NCBI GenBank assembly: GCA_947502805.1
Contig: CANNBR010000036.1
Span: 1-8,162, forward strand
Length of the DNA stretch: 8,162 nucleotides
Direction: 5' to 3'
DNA from: a bacterium
GTDB lineage: Bacteria > Babelota > Babeliae > Babelales > CAIQNR01
In this document: piece after piece, positions 1-5,351 of the stretch
Layout: every line of letters begins with the position of its first letter
Position numbering within the stretch: position 1 is the stretch's first letter
Program-made: the position numbers and the translations under genes
The notes under the pieces: generated by a model
The model's database searches: none
The model's input: only the letters and a program-made list of their open reading frames with translations
Told to the model about the DNA's origin: nothing

Positions 1-1536
1 CTTGAAAAAGCATACAAATTTACTCCAGAACAAGCTAAAGCGATTCTTGAAATGCGTTTGCAGCGCTTGACTGGAATGGAACAAGAAAAGATTCATAACG
101 AAATTGCAGAATCCCGCATACGCACTACTTACTTACAATCGGTTATTGATGATCGCTCTGTTCTTAAAAAAGAAATCGAAGTGGAACTGATCAGTATCAA
201 AGAAAATTATGATAACCCGCGTCGCACAAAAATCGAAGACAGCTTTGAATCGTTGACTGCTGAAGATCTTATTCCTGATGAAGAAGTTGTTGTTACCTTA
301 ACCAGCAAGGGATACGTCAAGCGCGTCCCATTGAACATTTACAGTGTTCAGCACCGTGGTGGTAAGGGCAAAATGGGTATGCAAAAACTTGATGACTTTG
401 ATGATTTAGTAAAAGACATTTTCGTTGCAAAAAATCATGACGAACTTTTGTTCTTCACTAGCCTTGGCCGTGTGTACAGCATGCGTGTGTATGAAGTTGC
501 TGAAGGGTCACGTACTTCTAAAGGCCGCGCCATTGTTAACCTCTTGCCATTGGTAGAGGGTGAACATGTGGTTAAGCTCCTTTGTATGCGTGGTATGGAA
601 AATAAAAATATTGTTATGGTCAGCAAAAAAGGGATCATCAAGAAAACTGATGCTCAAGAGTTTGCTAAGATCCGTGTTTCTGGTATCCGTGCTGTTGGTC
701 TTCGTGAAGATGATGCACTTGCCTTCTGTGGCGTTAGTTCTGGTGCCGATGATATCGTGCTTGCAACTGCTCATGGACAAGGTATCCGCTTCAAGGAAGA
801 AGAAGTACGTGTTATGGGCCGTCAAGCAGCGGGTGTTATTGGTATCCGTATGCGTGAAGACGATTACGTTGTTGGTATGGAAATTATCGATGACGAAGAA
901 AAAAACTTGTTATTCGCAACTCAGCAAGGGTATGGAAAACGTACGCGCGTTGGGGACTTCCGAGTTGCTCACCGTGGCGGTCAAGGGGTGCGAACCATTC
1001 CTACCGATCGACGCAATGGTGATGTAGTCGGTTTAGTTATTGTCAGCGAAGAATCACACATCTTGTTAATTGATGACAATGGTAAAATCATCCACTTATT
1101 ACCAAAAGAAGTACGCACTATGGGTCGTCAGGCAAAAGGGGTTCGTCTTATTCGTCTTGATAGTGGCCGTCGTTTAGCTTCGATAGCAGCTTTTGAAGAA
1201 GAAGGCTCTAGTTTAGATGGCGAAGAAGGTGGGCCGGTAGAACCGATAACTGATGAACAACAAGCAGCATCATCTGATGAAACTACCGATACACCAGAAA
1301 CAGTAAAATCTGCTCGCAAACCAAAACTAAAGGCTGATGGATCAGAAGATGATTCTGACTTTATGAGTTTTGAAGGAGCTGATTACGAAGATGATGATTC
1401 TCAACAAGATGTGTCTCAGCGAGATGATTCTCAACGAGATGTGTCTCCAGTAGCGGATCTGGTTAAAGATGATGACATGGTCTATTTCGATGCATCAAAT
1501 GATGATGATGATAATCAGCAAACAATGCTCTTTTAA
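1..1536 (+). CDS. gyrA: DNA gyrase subunit A, C-terminal part (5' end outside window)
   Basis: GyrA is the breakage-reunion subunit of DNA gyrase, which introduces negative supercoils with GyrB. The window opens in frame inside the coiled-coil/gate region: the stretch ending EMRLQRLTGMEQEKI (about bases 49-93) is the conserved GyrA/ParC helix. The rest is the C-terminal beta-pinwheel that wraps DNA, with blade repeats such as TSKGYVKR, TSLGRVYS, SKKGIIKK, TAHGQGIRF, TQQGYGKRT and DDNGKIIHL. A GyrA-box-like QHRGGKG lies at bases 349-369, which favours GyrA over ParC, although the usual second residue Arg is His. After the last blade comes an Asp-rich acidic tail of about 100 residues (from about base 1195) ending in MLF and TAA at 1534-1536. 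511 residues are visible; the catalytic Tyr and start lie upstream. An internal ATG at base 52 is not the gene start. Identity is near certain. Confidence 0.97.
   Translation, partial: LEKAYKFTPEQAKAILEMRLQRLTGMEQEKIHNEIAESRIRTTYLQSVIDDRSVLKKEIEVELISIKENYDNPRRTKIEDSFESLTAEDLIPDEEVVVTLTSKGYVKRVPLNIYSVQHRGGKGKMGMQKLDDFDDLVKDIFVAKNHDELLFFTSLGRVYSMRVYEVAEGSRTSKGRAIVNLLPLVEGEHVVKLLCMRGMENKNIVMVSKKGIIKKTDAQEFAKIRVSGIRAVGLREDDALAFCGVSSGADDIVLATAHGQGIRFKEEEVRVMGRQAAGVIGIRMREDDYVVGMEIIDDEEKNLLFATQQGYGKRTRVGDFRVAHRGGQGVRTIPTDRRNGDVVGLVIVSEESHILLIDDNGKIIHLLPKEVRTMGRQAKGVRLIRLDSGRRLASIAAFEEEGSSLDGEEGGPVEPITDEQQAASSDETTDTPETVKSARKPKLKADGSEDDSDFMSFEGADYEDDDSQQDVSQRDDSQRDVSPVADLVKDDDMVYFDASNDDDDNQQTMLF
1393..1449 (+). 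repeat. Imperfect 30-bp tandem repeat coding the acidic GyrA tail
   Basis: Two adjacent units encode DDSQQDVSQR (1393-1422) and DDSQRDVSP (1423-1449). They share near-identical DNA, including GATGATTCTCAAC and GATGTGTCTC. This is an in-frame duplication inside the disordered tail, followed by a run of GAT codons near 1500-1512. Such units can change copy number without breaking the frame. Confidence 0.75.
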
Positions 1537-1577
1537 AGAGCTAGTTAATTTAGATGCATAATTTGTTCTAAAAAATA

Positions 1578-1605
1578 GGGGGAGCCGTTGCAGCTCCCCT
1601 TTTTT
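1578..1605 (+). terminator. Rho-independent terminator of gyrA
   Basis: GGGGAGC (1579-1585) pairs perfectly with GCTCCCC (1593-1599) around a 7-base loop, followed by a run of six T (1600-1605). It sits about 40 bp after the gyrA stop codon, so gyrA ends its transcription unit here and the next gene needs its own promoter. Confidence 0.9.
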
Positions 1606-1636
1606 GTGCACCTAGCATGAGAGTGATGTAGAGATT

Positions 1637-1665
1637 TTGACTTACTATGGCTATTTTTATATTCT
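1637..1665 (+). promoter_or_regulatory. Candidate sigma-70 promoter for the 178-residue secreted protein
   Basis: TTGACT (1637-1642) and TATTCT (1660-1665) are separated by 17 bp, giving 5/6 and 4/6 matches to consensus. It lies after the gyrA terminator and about 65 bp before the chosen start at 1730. The TTG of this -35 box is also an in-frame start codon for a longer reading frame; the promoter reading explains it better. Confidence 0.45.
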
Positions 1666-1729
1666 AGTAGAGATGAGCTTGTATTTAGGCTTCTTCTTTA
1701 CGAACTTCTTTTTAATGGTGAAAGTTATT

Positions 1730-2266
1730 ATGAACAAAAAAATTATTTTTATATGTCTTTTAAACTGTATTTTGTCGCAGTCTCTTTTTTCTGCTCAGCA
1801 GCAGGATCCTAAATTGCAGGAATTGAGGGAATTCCCTTTTCTTAATGGCGTGAGTGACTATAAAGGCGAGCGAGATATTTCCGATAAATGTGCTTTTTAT
1901 AATCCAGCAACAAGGACTTTATCGATGGGTGAAGGCAGAGTTGCAGATATTAAAGAAGAGCATTTACCGATGGTACAAGAGATTTTAAGTCGTGTGAAAG
2001 AGGCTTATGGATGGTTTTGTTTTTATGAGGATCAGGCGCATAAAGATGCGAAATCGTTGAAGGTTTATGAAAAAAGTATTCATGAGGCTCAGAGACAGAA
2101 AGATATTCATAAGACTGAGAAATTTATTATGGATTATCAGCGCGCGCTAGATAAAAGTAGATATGAGAATGATGAACAGCGTAAAGCTCAAAAGCTTAGG
2201 GCTCAGCTTAAGAAGAATGATATTAAGCAATGGAGCAGTGAGTGGTTAGCTAAGTGCTCAAATTAA
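1730..2266 (+). CDS. Hypothetical secreted protein, 178 residues, charged helical C-terminal half
   Basis: I do not recognise this family. The start at ATG 1730 is chosen because GGTGA at 1717-1721 gives a ribosome site with 8-bp spacing and the protein then begins with a standard signal peptide: MNKK, a hydrophobic core (residues 5-15), and a likely signal peptidase I site near residues 21-22 (SLFSA before QQQ). An in-frame ATG at 1715 would add five residues; the frame is open back to a TTG at 1637, which looks like a promoter box. The mature part has a short region with NPATRTLSMGEG (residues 58-69), an aromatic patch YGWFCFYE (93-100), then a Lys/Glu/Gln-rich stretch (about 104-162) likely to be helical or coiled-coil. 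Cysteines at 54, 97 and 176 could form a disulfide. It is probably periplasmic or exported and transcribed alone between two terminators. Function unknown. Confidence 0.75.
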   Translation: MNKKIIFICLLNCILSQSLFSAQQQDPKLQELREFPFLNGVSDYKGERDISDKCAFYNPATRTLSMGEGRVADIKEEHLPMVQEILSRVKEAYGWFCFYEDQAHKDAKSLKVYEKSIHEAQRQKDIHKTEKFIMDYQRALDKSRYENDEQRKAQKLRAQLKKNDIKQWSSEWLAKCSN

Positions 2267-2320
2267 AGCGTTACCTTATAATCCATAAGTAAAAAATGTC
2301 TCAGTACATAAAATAAAATT

Positions 2321-2346
2321 AAAGGGCCTTACGGGGCTCTTTTTTT
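2321..2346. terminator. Terminator between converging genes, probably bidirectional
   Basis: AAAGGGCC (2321-2328) pairs with GGCTCTTT (2335-2342), with one G-T pair, around a 6-base loop. On the + strand it is followed by a T run to 2346, a clear terminator for the 178-residue gene. Read on the minus strand, the stem is followed by an A/T-rich stretch with several T runs, so it may also end ftsW transcription. The two genes converge with only 84 bp between their stops. Confidence 0.8.
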
Positions 2347-2350
2347 GTGA

Positions 2351-3454
2351 TTAATTTCTATCAACAAAATGAGCAATAATTCCCATCATGCATAAAAAAC
2401 AAACCAGTGATGAGTTTCCATAACTAATAAAGGGTAATCCAATACCTTTGGTTGGCAGTAATCCGGTAACTACAAAAATATTAATGAGTGCTTGCAGTGA
2501 AGTAAGAATTACAAAACCAAGCGTTGTAATAATGGCGAAACTATTTTTAAGTTGCCAGGCAATTTTCATGCCAAAGTAAGTGAATAGTGCATAGAGAAAA
2601 ATAATGATACTGCTTCCAATAAATCCTGTTTCTTCTGCGATAATCGAAAAAATAAAATCGGTGTGTTGCATTGGTAAGTAAAAGAACTTTTGTTTTGAAT
2701 GGGAAATGCCACTTCCCCACCAACTTCCTGAACCAATTGCAATAAGAGATTGAATAATCTGGAACCCGGAGCCTTGTGGGTCTTTCCATGGATCAAGAAA
2801 GGTTAAAATTCGTTTAACTCGATATGGTTGTGTGTAAATCAAAAGCCCAAGTAAGGGAATGAGTGCTCCTCCTGCAAGTGCCAAATGCATAATCGGGAAC
2901 CCTGCAATAAATAAAAGAAATCCCGCAGTGGTTACTAAAGTTGTTGCTAGTCCAAAGTCTGGTTGGCAAAGCAGTATCCCACCGGTCATGCAGGTCATGA
3001 TTAAAAAAGGAAGGTAGGCGGATTTGAAAGTGAACGGTTTATTTTCTCGTTTGGAAAGAAAGCGTGCAAGGTACATGATGAATGCAATTTTAAGCAGTTC
3101 GCTAGGCTGGAACGAAAAGCCTCCAATGGCAAGCCAGCGGCTTGATCCATGAATGCGATGAGCAATCTGTGGAATAAGAGTAAGTGCAGTTAAAAACCAT
3201 GACCCGAAAAAAAAGAGTGGGGTGCATGCGTACACAAATTCAAGTGATAGTTTGCGTGCAATAAAAAATGCGATAAGCCCGAGCACTACCCCAATGATCT
3301 GTTTTTGTAAAAAGTAATGGGCGGATCCATTTTGGTGGGCTGCGTAAATTGAGCTAGAAGAATAAACAAATAAAAGTCCGATTATTACCAGGGCGGTTAC
3401 AATGCCCAGAAGTGTTGAGAGATCACTTTTTATGGTGGTGCGATTAGCGTTCAC
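2351..3454 (-). CDS. ftsW: FtsW, septal peptidoglycan glycosyltransferase (SEDS family)
   Basis: FtsW is the integral-membrane SEDS polymerase that, with its class b PBP partner, makes septal glycan from lipid II. With the GTG start the protein has 367 residues and about ten membrane segments, usual for the family. Visible signatures: GSSRW (103-107), FQPSELLK (115-122), QPDFG (164-168), FLDPWKDPQGSGFQ (219-232), and QHTDFIF (263-269) whose Asp266 corresponds to the Asp known to be essential in SEDS enzymes. GLLPTKGIGLPFISYG near 331-346 favours FtsW over RodA. The usual SYGGSS reads SYGNSS (344-349). The GTG at 3454 is preferred because GAAGGAG lies 5 bp upstream of it; a TTG at 3508 would give 385 residues but has no ribosome site and overlaps hairpin-forming sequence. 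murD lies upstream on the same strand, separated by a gene on the other strand. Confidence 0.93.
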   Translation of the reverse strand: MNANRTTIKSDLSTLLGIVTALVIIGLLFVYSSSSIYAAHQNGSAHYFLQKQIIGVVLGLIAFFIARKLSLEFVYACTPLFFFGSWFLTALTLIPQIAHRIHGSSRWLAIGGFSFQPSELLKIAFIMYLARFLSKRENKPFTFKSAYLPFLIMTCMTGGILLCQPDFGLATTLVTTAGFLLFIAGFPIMHLALAGGALIPLLGLLIYTQPYRVKRILTFLDPWKDPQGSGFQIIQSLIAIGSGSWWGSGISHSKQKFFYLPMQHTDFIFSIIAEETGFIGSSIIIFLYALFTYFGMKIAWQLKNSFAIITTLGFVILTSLQALINIFVVTGLLPTKGIGLPFISYGNSSLVCFLCMMGIIAHFVDRN

Positions 3455-3459
3455 AAAAA

Positions 3460-3466
3460 CTCCTTC
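3460..3466 (-). promoter_or_regulatory. Strong Shine-Dalgarno deciding the ftsW GTG start
   Basis: On the minus strand GAAGGAG (3466 down to 3460) is followed by five T and then GTG at 3454-3452. This is the only well-placed ribosome site near the ftsW N-terminus and argues against the upstream in-frame TTG at 3508. Confidence 0.7.
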
Positions 3467-3468
3467 GA

Positions 3469-3515
3469 GATCCGTCTTTTGGATCGATGTCCTCCGAAGC
3501 TTTGGCAAAGGAGGA
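3469..3515 (-). promoter_or_regulatory. Potential hairpins in the ftsW leader RNA
   Basis: Two inverted repeats lie just upstream of the ftsW ribosome site. The nearer is GATCC/GGATC (3469-3473 with 3481-3485) around a 7-base loop, ending 2 bp before the Shine-Dalgarno. The farther is TCCTC/GAGGA (3490-3494 with 3511-3515), with an inner CTT/AAG. Both would be transcribed if ftsW starts from the candidate promoter near 3563-3593. A translational control role is inference; the stems are short. Confidence 0.35.
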
Positions 3516-3530
3516 TCTAATTGATTTAAT
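3502..3530 (+). promoter_or_regulatory. Candidate sigma-70 promoter for the 76-residue secreted protein
   Basis: TTGGCA (3502-3507) and TTTAAT (3525-3530) are separated by 17 bp, each matching 5 of 6 consensus bases. The transcript would have a leader of about 85 bases including the 7-bp dyad at 3547-3568. It faces away from ftsW. Confidence 0.45.
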
Positions 3531-3546
3531 TGTAGGATTATGATCG

Positions 3547-3568
3547 TAAGATAGAGATTTTTATCTTA
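3547..3568. promoter_or_regulatory. Perfect 7-bp dyad in the divergent ftsW / small-gene region (possible operator)
   Basis: TAAGATA (3547-3553) and TATCTTA (3562-3568) form an exact inverted repeat around an 8-base A/T-rich spacer. The right arm overlaps the candidate -10 box of the ftsW promoter, and the site lies downstream of the candidate promoter for the small + gene, so a dimeric regulator bound here could affect both. The composition is AT-rich, so chance is possible. Confidence 0.35.
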
Positions 3569-3593
3569 GCAAAAAAATGTTTAAGCTAGTCAA
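3563..3593 (-). promoter_or_regulatory. Weak candidate promoter for ftsW
   Basis: Read on the minus strand, TTGACT (3593-3588) is a good -35 box and TAAGAT (3568-3563) a moderate -10 box, but the 19-bp spacing is longer than ideal. If used, the ftsW leader would be about 100 bases and contain both hairpins described at 3469-3515. Confidence 0.3.
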
Positions 3594-3621
3594 AATTCGT
3601 ATTTACTGAGAGGAATAAAAG

Positions 3622-3852
3622 ATGAAAAAAATAATAGGGACTCTTTTTTTATTAACTGTTTTTCAAGGAGTTTGTTCTTATTCAATAGCAGATATTTCGT
3701 TTATTCTTGCTGATGAAGAACTGTTGAAAGAAATAGGTGTTATCGCCTCAGCAGAAGAATCTGTCGAAGAAGAATCAGCTAAGAAAGAAGCAGTTAAGAA
3801 TGCAATAATTGAGATAGAAAAAATCAATGTCGTCCCTATAGAAGTTCATTAA
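3622..3852 (+). CDS. Hypothetical small exported protein, 76 residues
   Basis: I do not recognise this protein. The ATG at 3622 is preceded by AGAGG (3609-3613) at 8-bp spacing, a good ribosome site. It begins with MKK and a hydrophobic stretch (residues 4-18) that looks like a signal peptide, with possible cleavage around residues 18-24 (GVCSYSIADIS). The remaining 50 or so residues are strongly charged: ADEELLKEIG, then an EES/KKE-rich run (about 45-60), then a short hydrophobic-alternating tail ending EVH. The single cysteine at residue 18 is not in a convincing lipobox. The gene lies between murD and ftsW but on the opposite strand, so it is not part of their transcription unit. A good start signal supports its being real; function is unknown. 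Confidence 0.6.
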   Translation: MKKIIGTLFLLTVFQGVCSYSIADISFILADEELLKEIGVIASAEESVEEESAKKEAVKNAIIEIEKINVVPIEVH

Positions 3853-3860
3853 CTTGCATA

Positions 3861-3971
3861 CGACGTCGTCCCCAGCGATACAAAGTGAGCGTTGGGGATC
3901 CAGTCTATGCCCGCCTTAGCCTCAAAGATCACGACGTAGTTTTAACGAAGTTGGATGGCGACCTCTGGGTC
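3861..3971. repeat. GC-rich palindromic intergenic element between the small gene and murD
   Basis: This patch stands out from its AT-rich surroundings: by hand count 60 of the 110 bases at 3861-3970 are G or C. It begins with the palindrome ACGACGTCGT (3860-3869). It then holds a stem CCCCAGCG (3870-3877) with CGTTGGGG (3890-3897) followed by ATCCAG, and ends with GACC/GGTC (3960-3963 with 3968-3971) preceded by TTGGATGGC. CGTCGTCCCC...GGGGATCCAG resembles the interspersed GTCATCCCC...GGGGATCCAG palindromes found between genes in many bacteria. No T run follows the stem, so it is a poor intrinsic terminator. I see no gene in 3853-4005. Confidence 0.55.
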
Positions 3972-4005
3972 AATTAATTCGGATAAACTCTAAAGATATT
4001 TCTGC

Positions 4006-5292
4006 TTAATCTTTTGATTCAGTACAAAATTCTTGTACAAGTTTTTTGAAAACAGTTCCTCGTTCTTCATAATTTTTAAAAAGATCATAACTTGCTCCAG
4101 CAGGGGAGAATAAAATAGCATCTTCTGCTTGGGCAAGTTTTTTACATTCTTCCCAGGCAGATTCTAAAGTTATATGCGAGCTGCTTTGTAATCCATTTTT
4201 TGCGCATAAAGTGTGAATAGCTTCTGCTTCTCTTCCAAAACAAAAAACATGAATTACATTTTTCGGTAGTTGGGCAATTGAAGGAGTGCGGTCGACTCCT
4301 TTATCAAGTCCACCTAAAAATAAAATAATCGGTTGATTTTTAAGGCGAGCAACAGATTCAAGCATTGATTCAGCAATGGTAGCTTTTGAGTCATTGTAAA
4401 AAGTGATTCCATTATGAGTGCCTACTCGTTCAAAACGATGTTCAGGAATAGTGAGGGTGTTGCAGTGAGCGAGTGCTGCTTCGGGTTCAATATCATAGTG
4501 TTCAAGTATCGCAAAAATGAGCTGCCAGTTTTGTGCAAAAGTAATGTCTAATAATTGAGGCGAAATGATATCTAGATAGATATCATCAGCAAGCCAGAGC
4601 ACTTTTTGATGGGCGGTAAAGGGAATAAAAGCTTCAAGAAATTCAAAAGGGATGATAGCCCAATCATCTTCTTGTTGGTGTAATAATAATTGCCCTTTTG
4701 CCTGTGCGTAGTCTGCAAGGTCTCCATGACGGTCAAGGTGATTAGGGAACAGGTTGGTGATTGCCGCAATAGATGGGGCAAAGGTATGAGAGAGCTCAAG
4801 TTGAAAGCTCGAAAGCTCAAGAACAATAACGTGATAGTTATTTTGGTGTTCAATGAGGTTAAGCATTGGAGTGCCAATATTGCCACCGGCAATCGCTTTA
4901 ATGCCGCAACGATTAAGGAGTTCGGTAAGCAGGGTGACAGTAGATGTTTTTCCAACTGACCCAGTAATTGCGATTGTTTTAATGGTGACGTGTGCTGCAA
5001 AAATATCAAGTTCACTGACAAATTTTTCTGACCATTGTGCATATGGTCTGAGGTCAATTCCTGGGCTTGGAATGATGATGTCGTTTAGTTCAAAAAATTG
5101 GTCAAGGTATCCTTCAGGAACAAGCAAAGCATTATTTTTTTTTAACAGGAGAAGGTGTGCTTCAGAAAGGGGGGCTGATTCAAAAACAGTAACTTTTTCA
5201 GCATGAGGTGCAACAAAGGTAAGAATGCTTTGTCCTGTTTTGCCAAAACCCCAGATGCCAACTTTTTTTCCTTGATACAGTTTATGAGTCAT
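4006..5292 (-). CDS. murD: UDP-N-acetylmuramoylalanine--D-glutamate ligase
   Basis: MurD is the cytoplasmic ligase that adds D-glutamate to UDP-MurNAc-L-Ala using ATP, the second amino-acid step of peptidoglycan precursor synthesis. The 428-residue length is normal. Domain 1 starts with a Rossmann-like VGIWGFGKTG (11-20). The central ATPase domain has P-loop GSVGKTS (111-117), GGNIGTP (136-142), LELSSFQLE (159-167), NHLDRHG (184-190) and the Lys199 in AQAKGQ that matches the carbamylated lysine of the Mur ligases. Domain 3 has HRFERV (285-290), NDSKATI (300-306), LGGLDKG (326-332) and SPAGASYDLFKNYEERG (396-412), the MurD-specific C-terminal signature. The start is supported by AAGGG (5298-5302) 5 bp upstream. 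The P-loop carries Val where Asn is usual. The gene lies 59 bp after a secreted-protein gene on the same strand and is probably co-transcribed with it. Confidence 0.96.
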   Translation of the reverse strand: MTHKLYQGKKVGIWGFGKTGQSILTFVAPHAEKVTVFESAPLSEAHLLLLKKNNALLVPEGYLDQFFELNDIIIPSPGIDLRPYAQWSEKFVSELDIFAAHVTIKTIAITGSVGKTSTVTLLTELLNRCGIKAIAGGNIGTPMLNLIEHQNNYHVIVLELSSFQLELSHTFAPSIAAITNLFPNHLDRHGDLADYAQAKGQLLLHQQEDDWAIIPFEFLEAFIPFTAHQKVLWLADDIYLDIISPQLLDITFAQNWQLIFAILEHYDIEPEAALAHCNTLTIPEHRFERVGTHNGITFYNDSKATIAESMLESVARLKNQPIILFLGGLDKGVDRTPSIAQLPKNVIHVFCFGREAEAIHTLCAKNGLQSSSHITLESAWEECKKLAQAEDAILFSPAGASYDLFKNYEERGTVFKKLVQEFCTESKD

Positions 5293-5351
5293 TGAAGCCC
5301 TTATGATTTAAAAACTTTATTTGTGCTATCAAGTATTGATGGTCTATTGTG

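Noticed and set aside
349..369. Assignment as ParC because the box reads QHRGGKG
   Set aside because: The box is otherwise intact and the six-blade pinwheel with acidic tail fits GyrA; a one-residue change does not make it ParC.
508..825. Minus-strand open frames inside gyrA, and a second + frame at 560-1027
   Set aside because: They overlap a conserved gyrA frame, give compositionally odd proteins, and lack start signals.
1637..1729. Longer N-terminus for the 178-residue secreted protein from TTG 1637 (209 residues)
   Set aside because: TTG 1637 is better explained as a -35 box, has no ribosome site, and would bury the signal peptide behind a second hydrophobic stretch.
3870..3900. Intrinsic terminator for the 76-residue gene
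   Set aside because: The stem is good but no T run follows on either strand.
4572..5206. Open frames on both strands within murD
   Set aside because: They are shadows of the murD frame, which carries all the family motifs.
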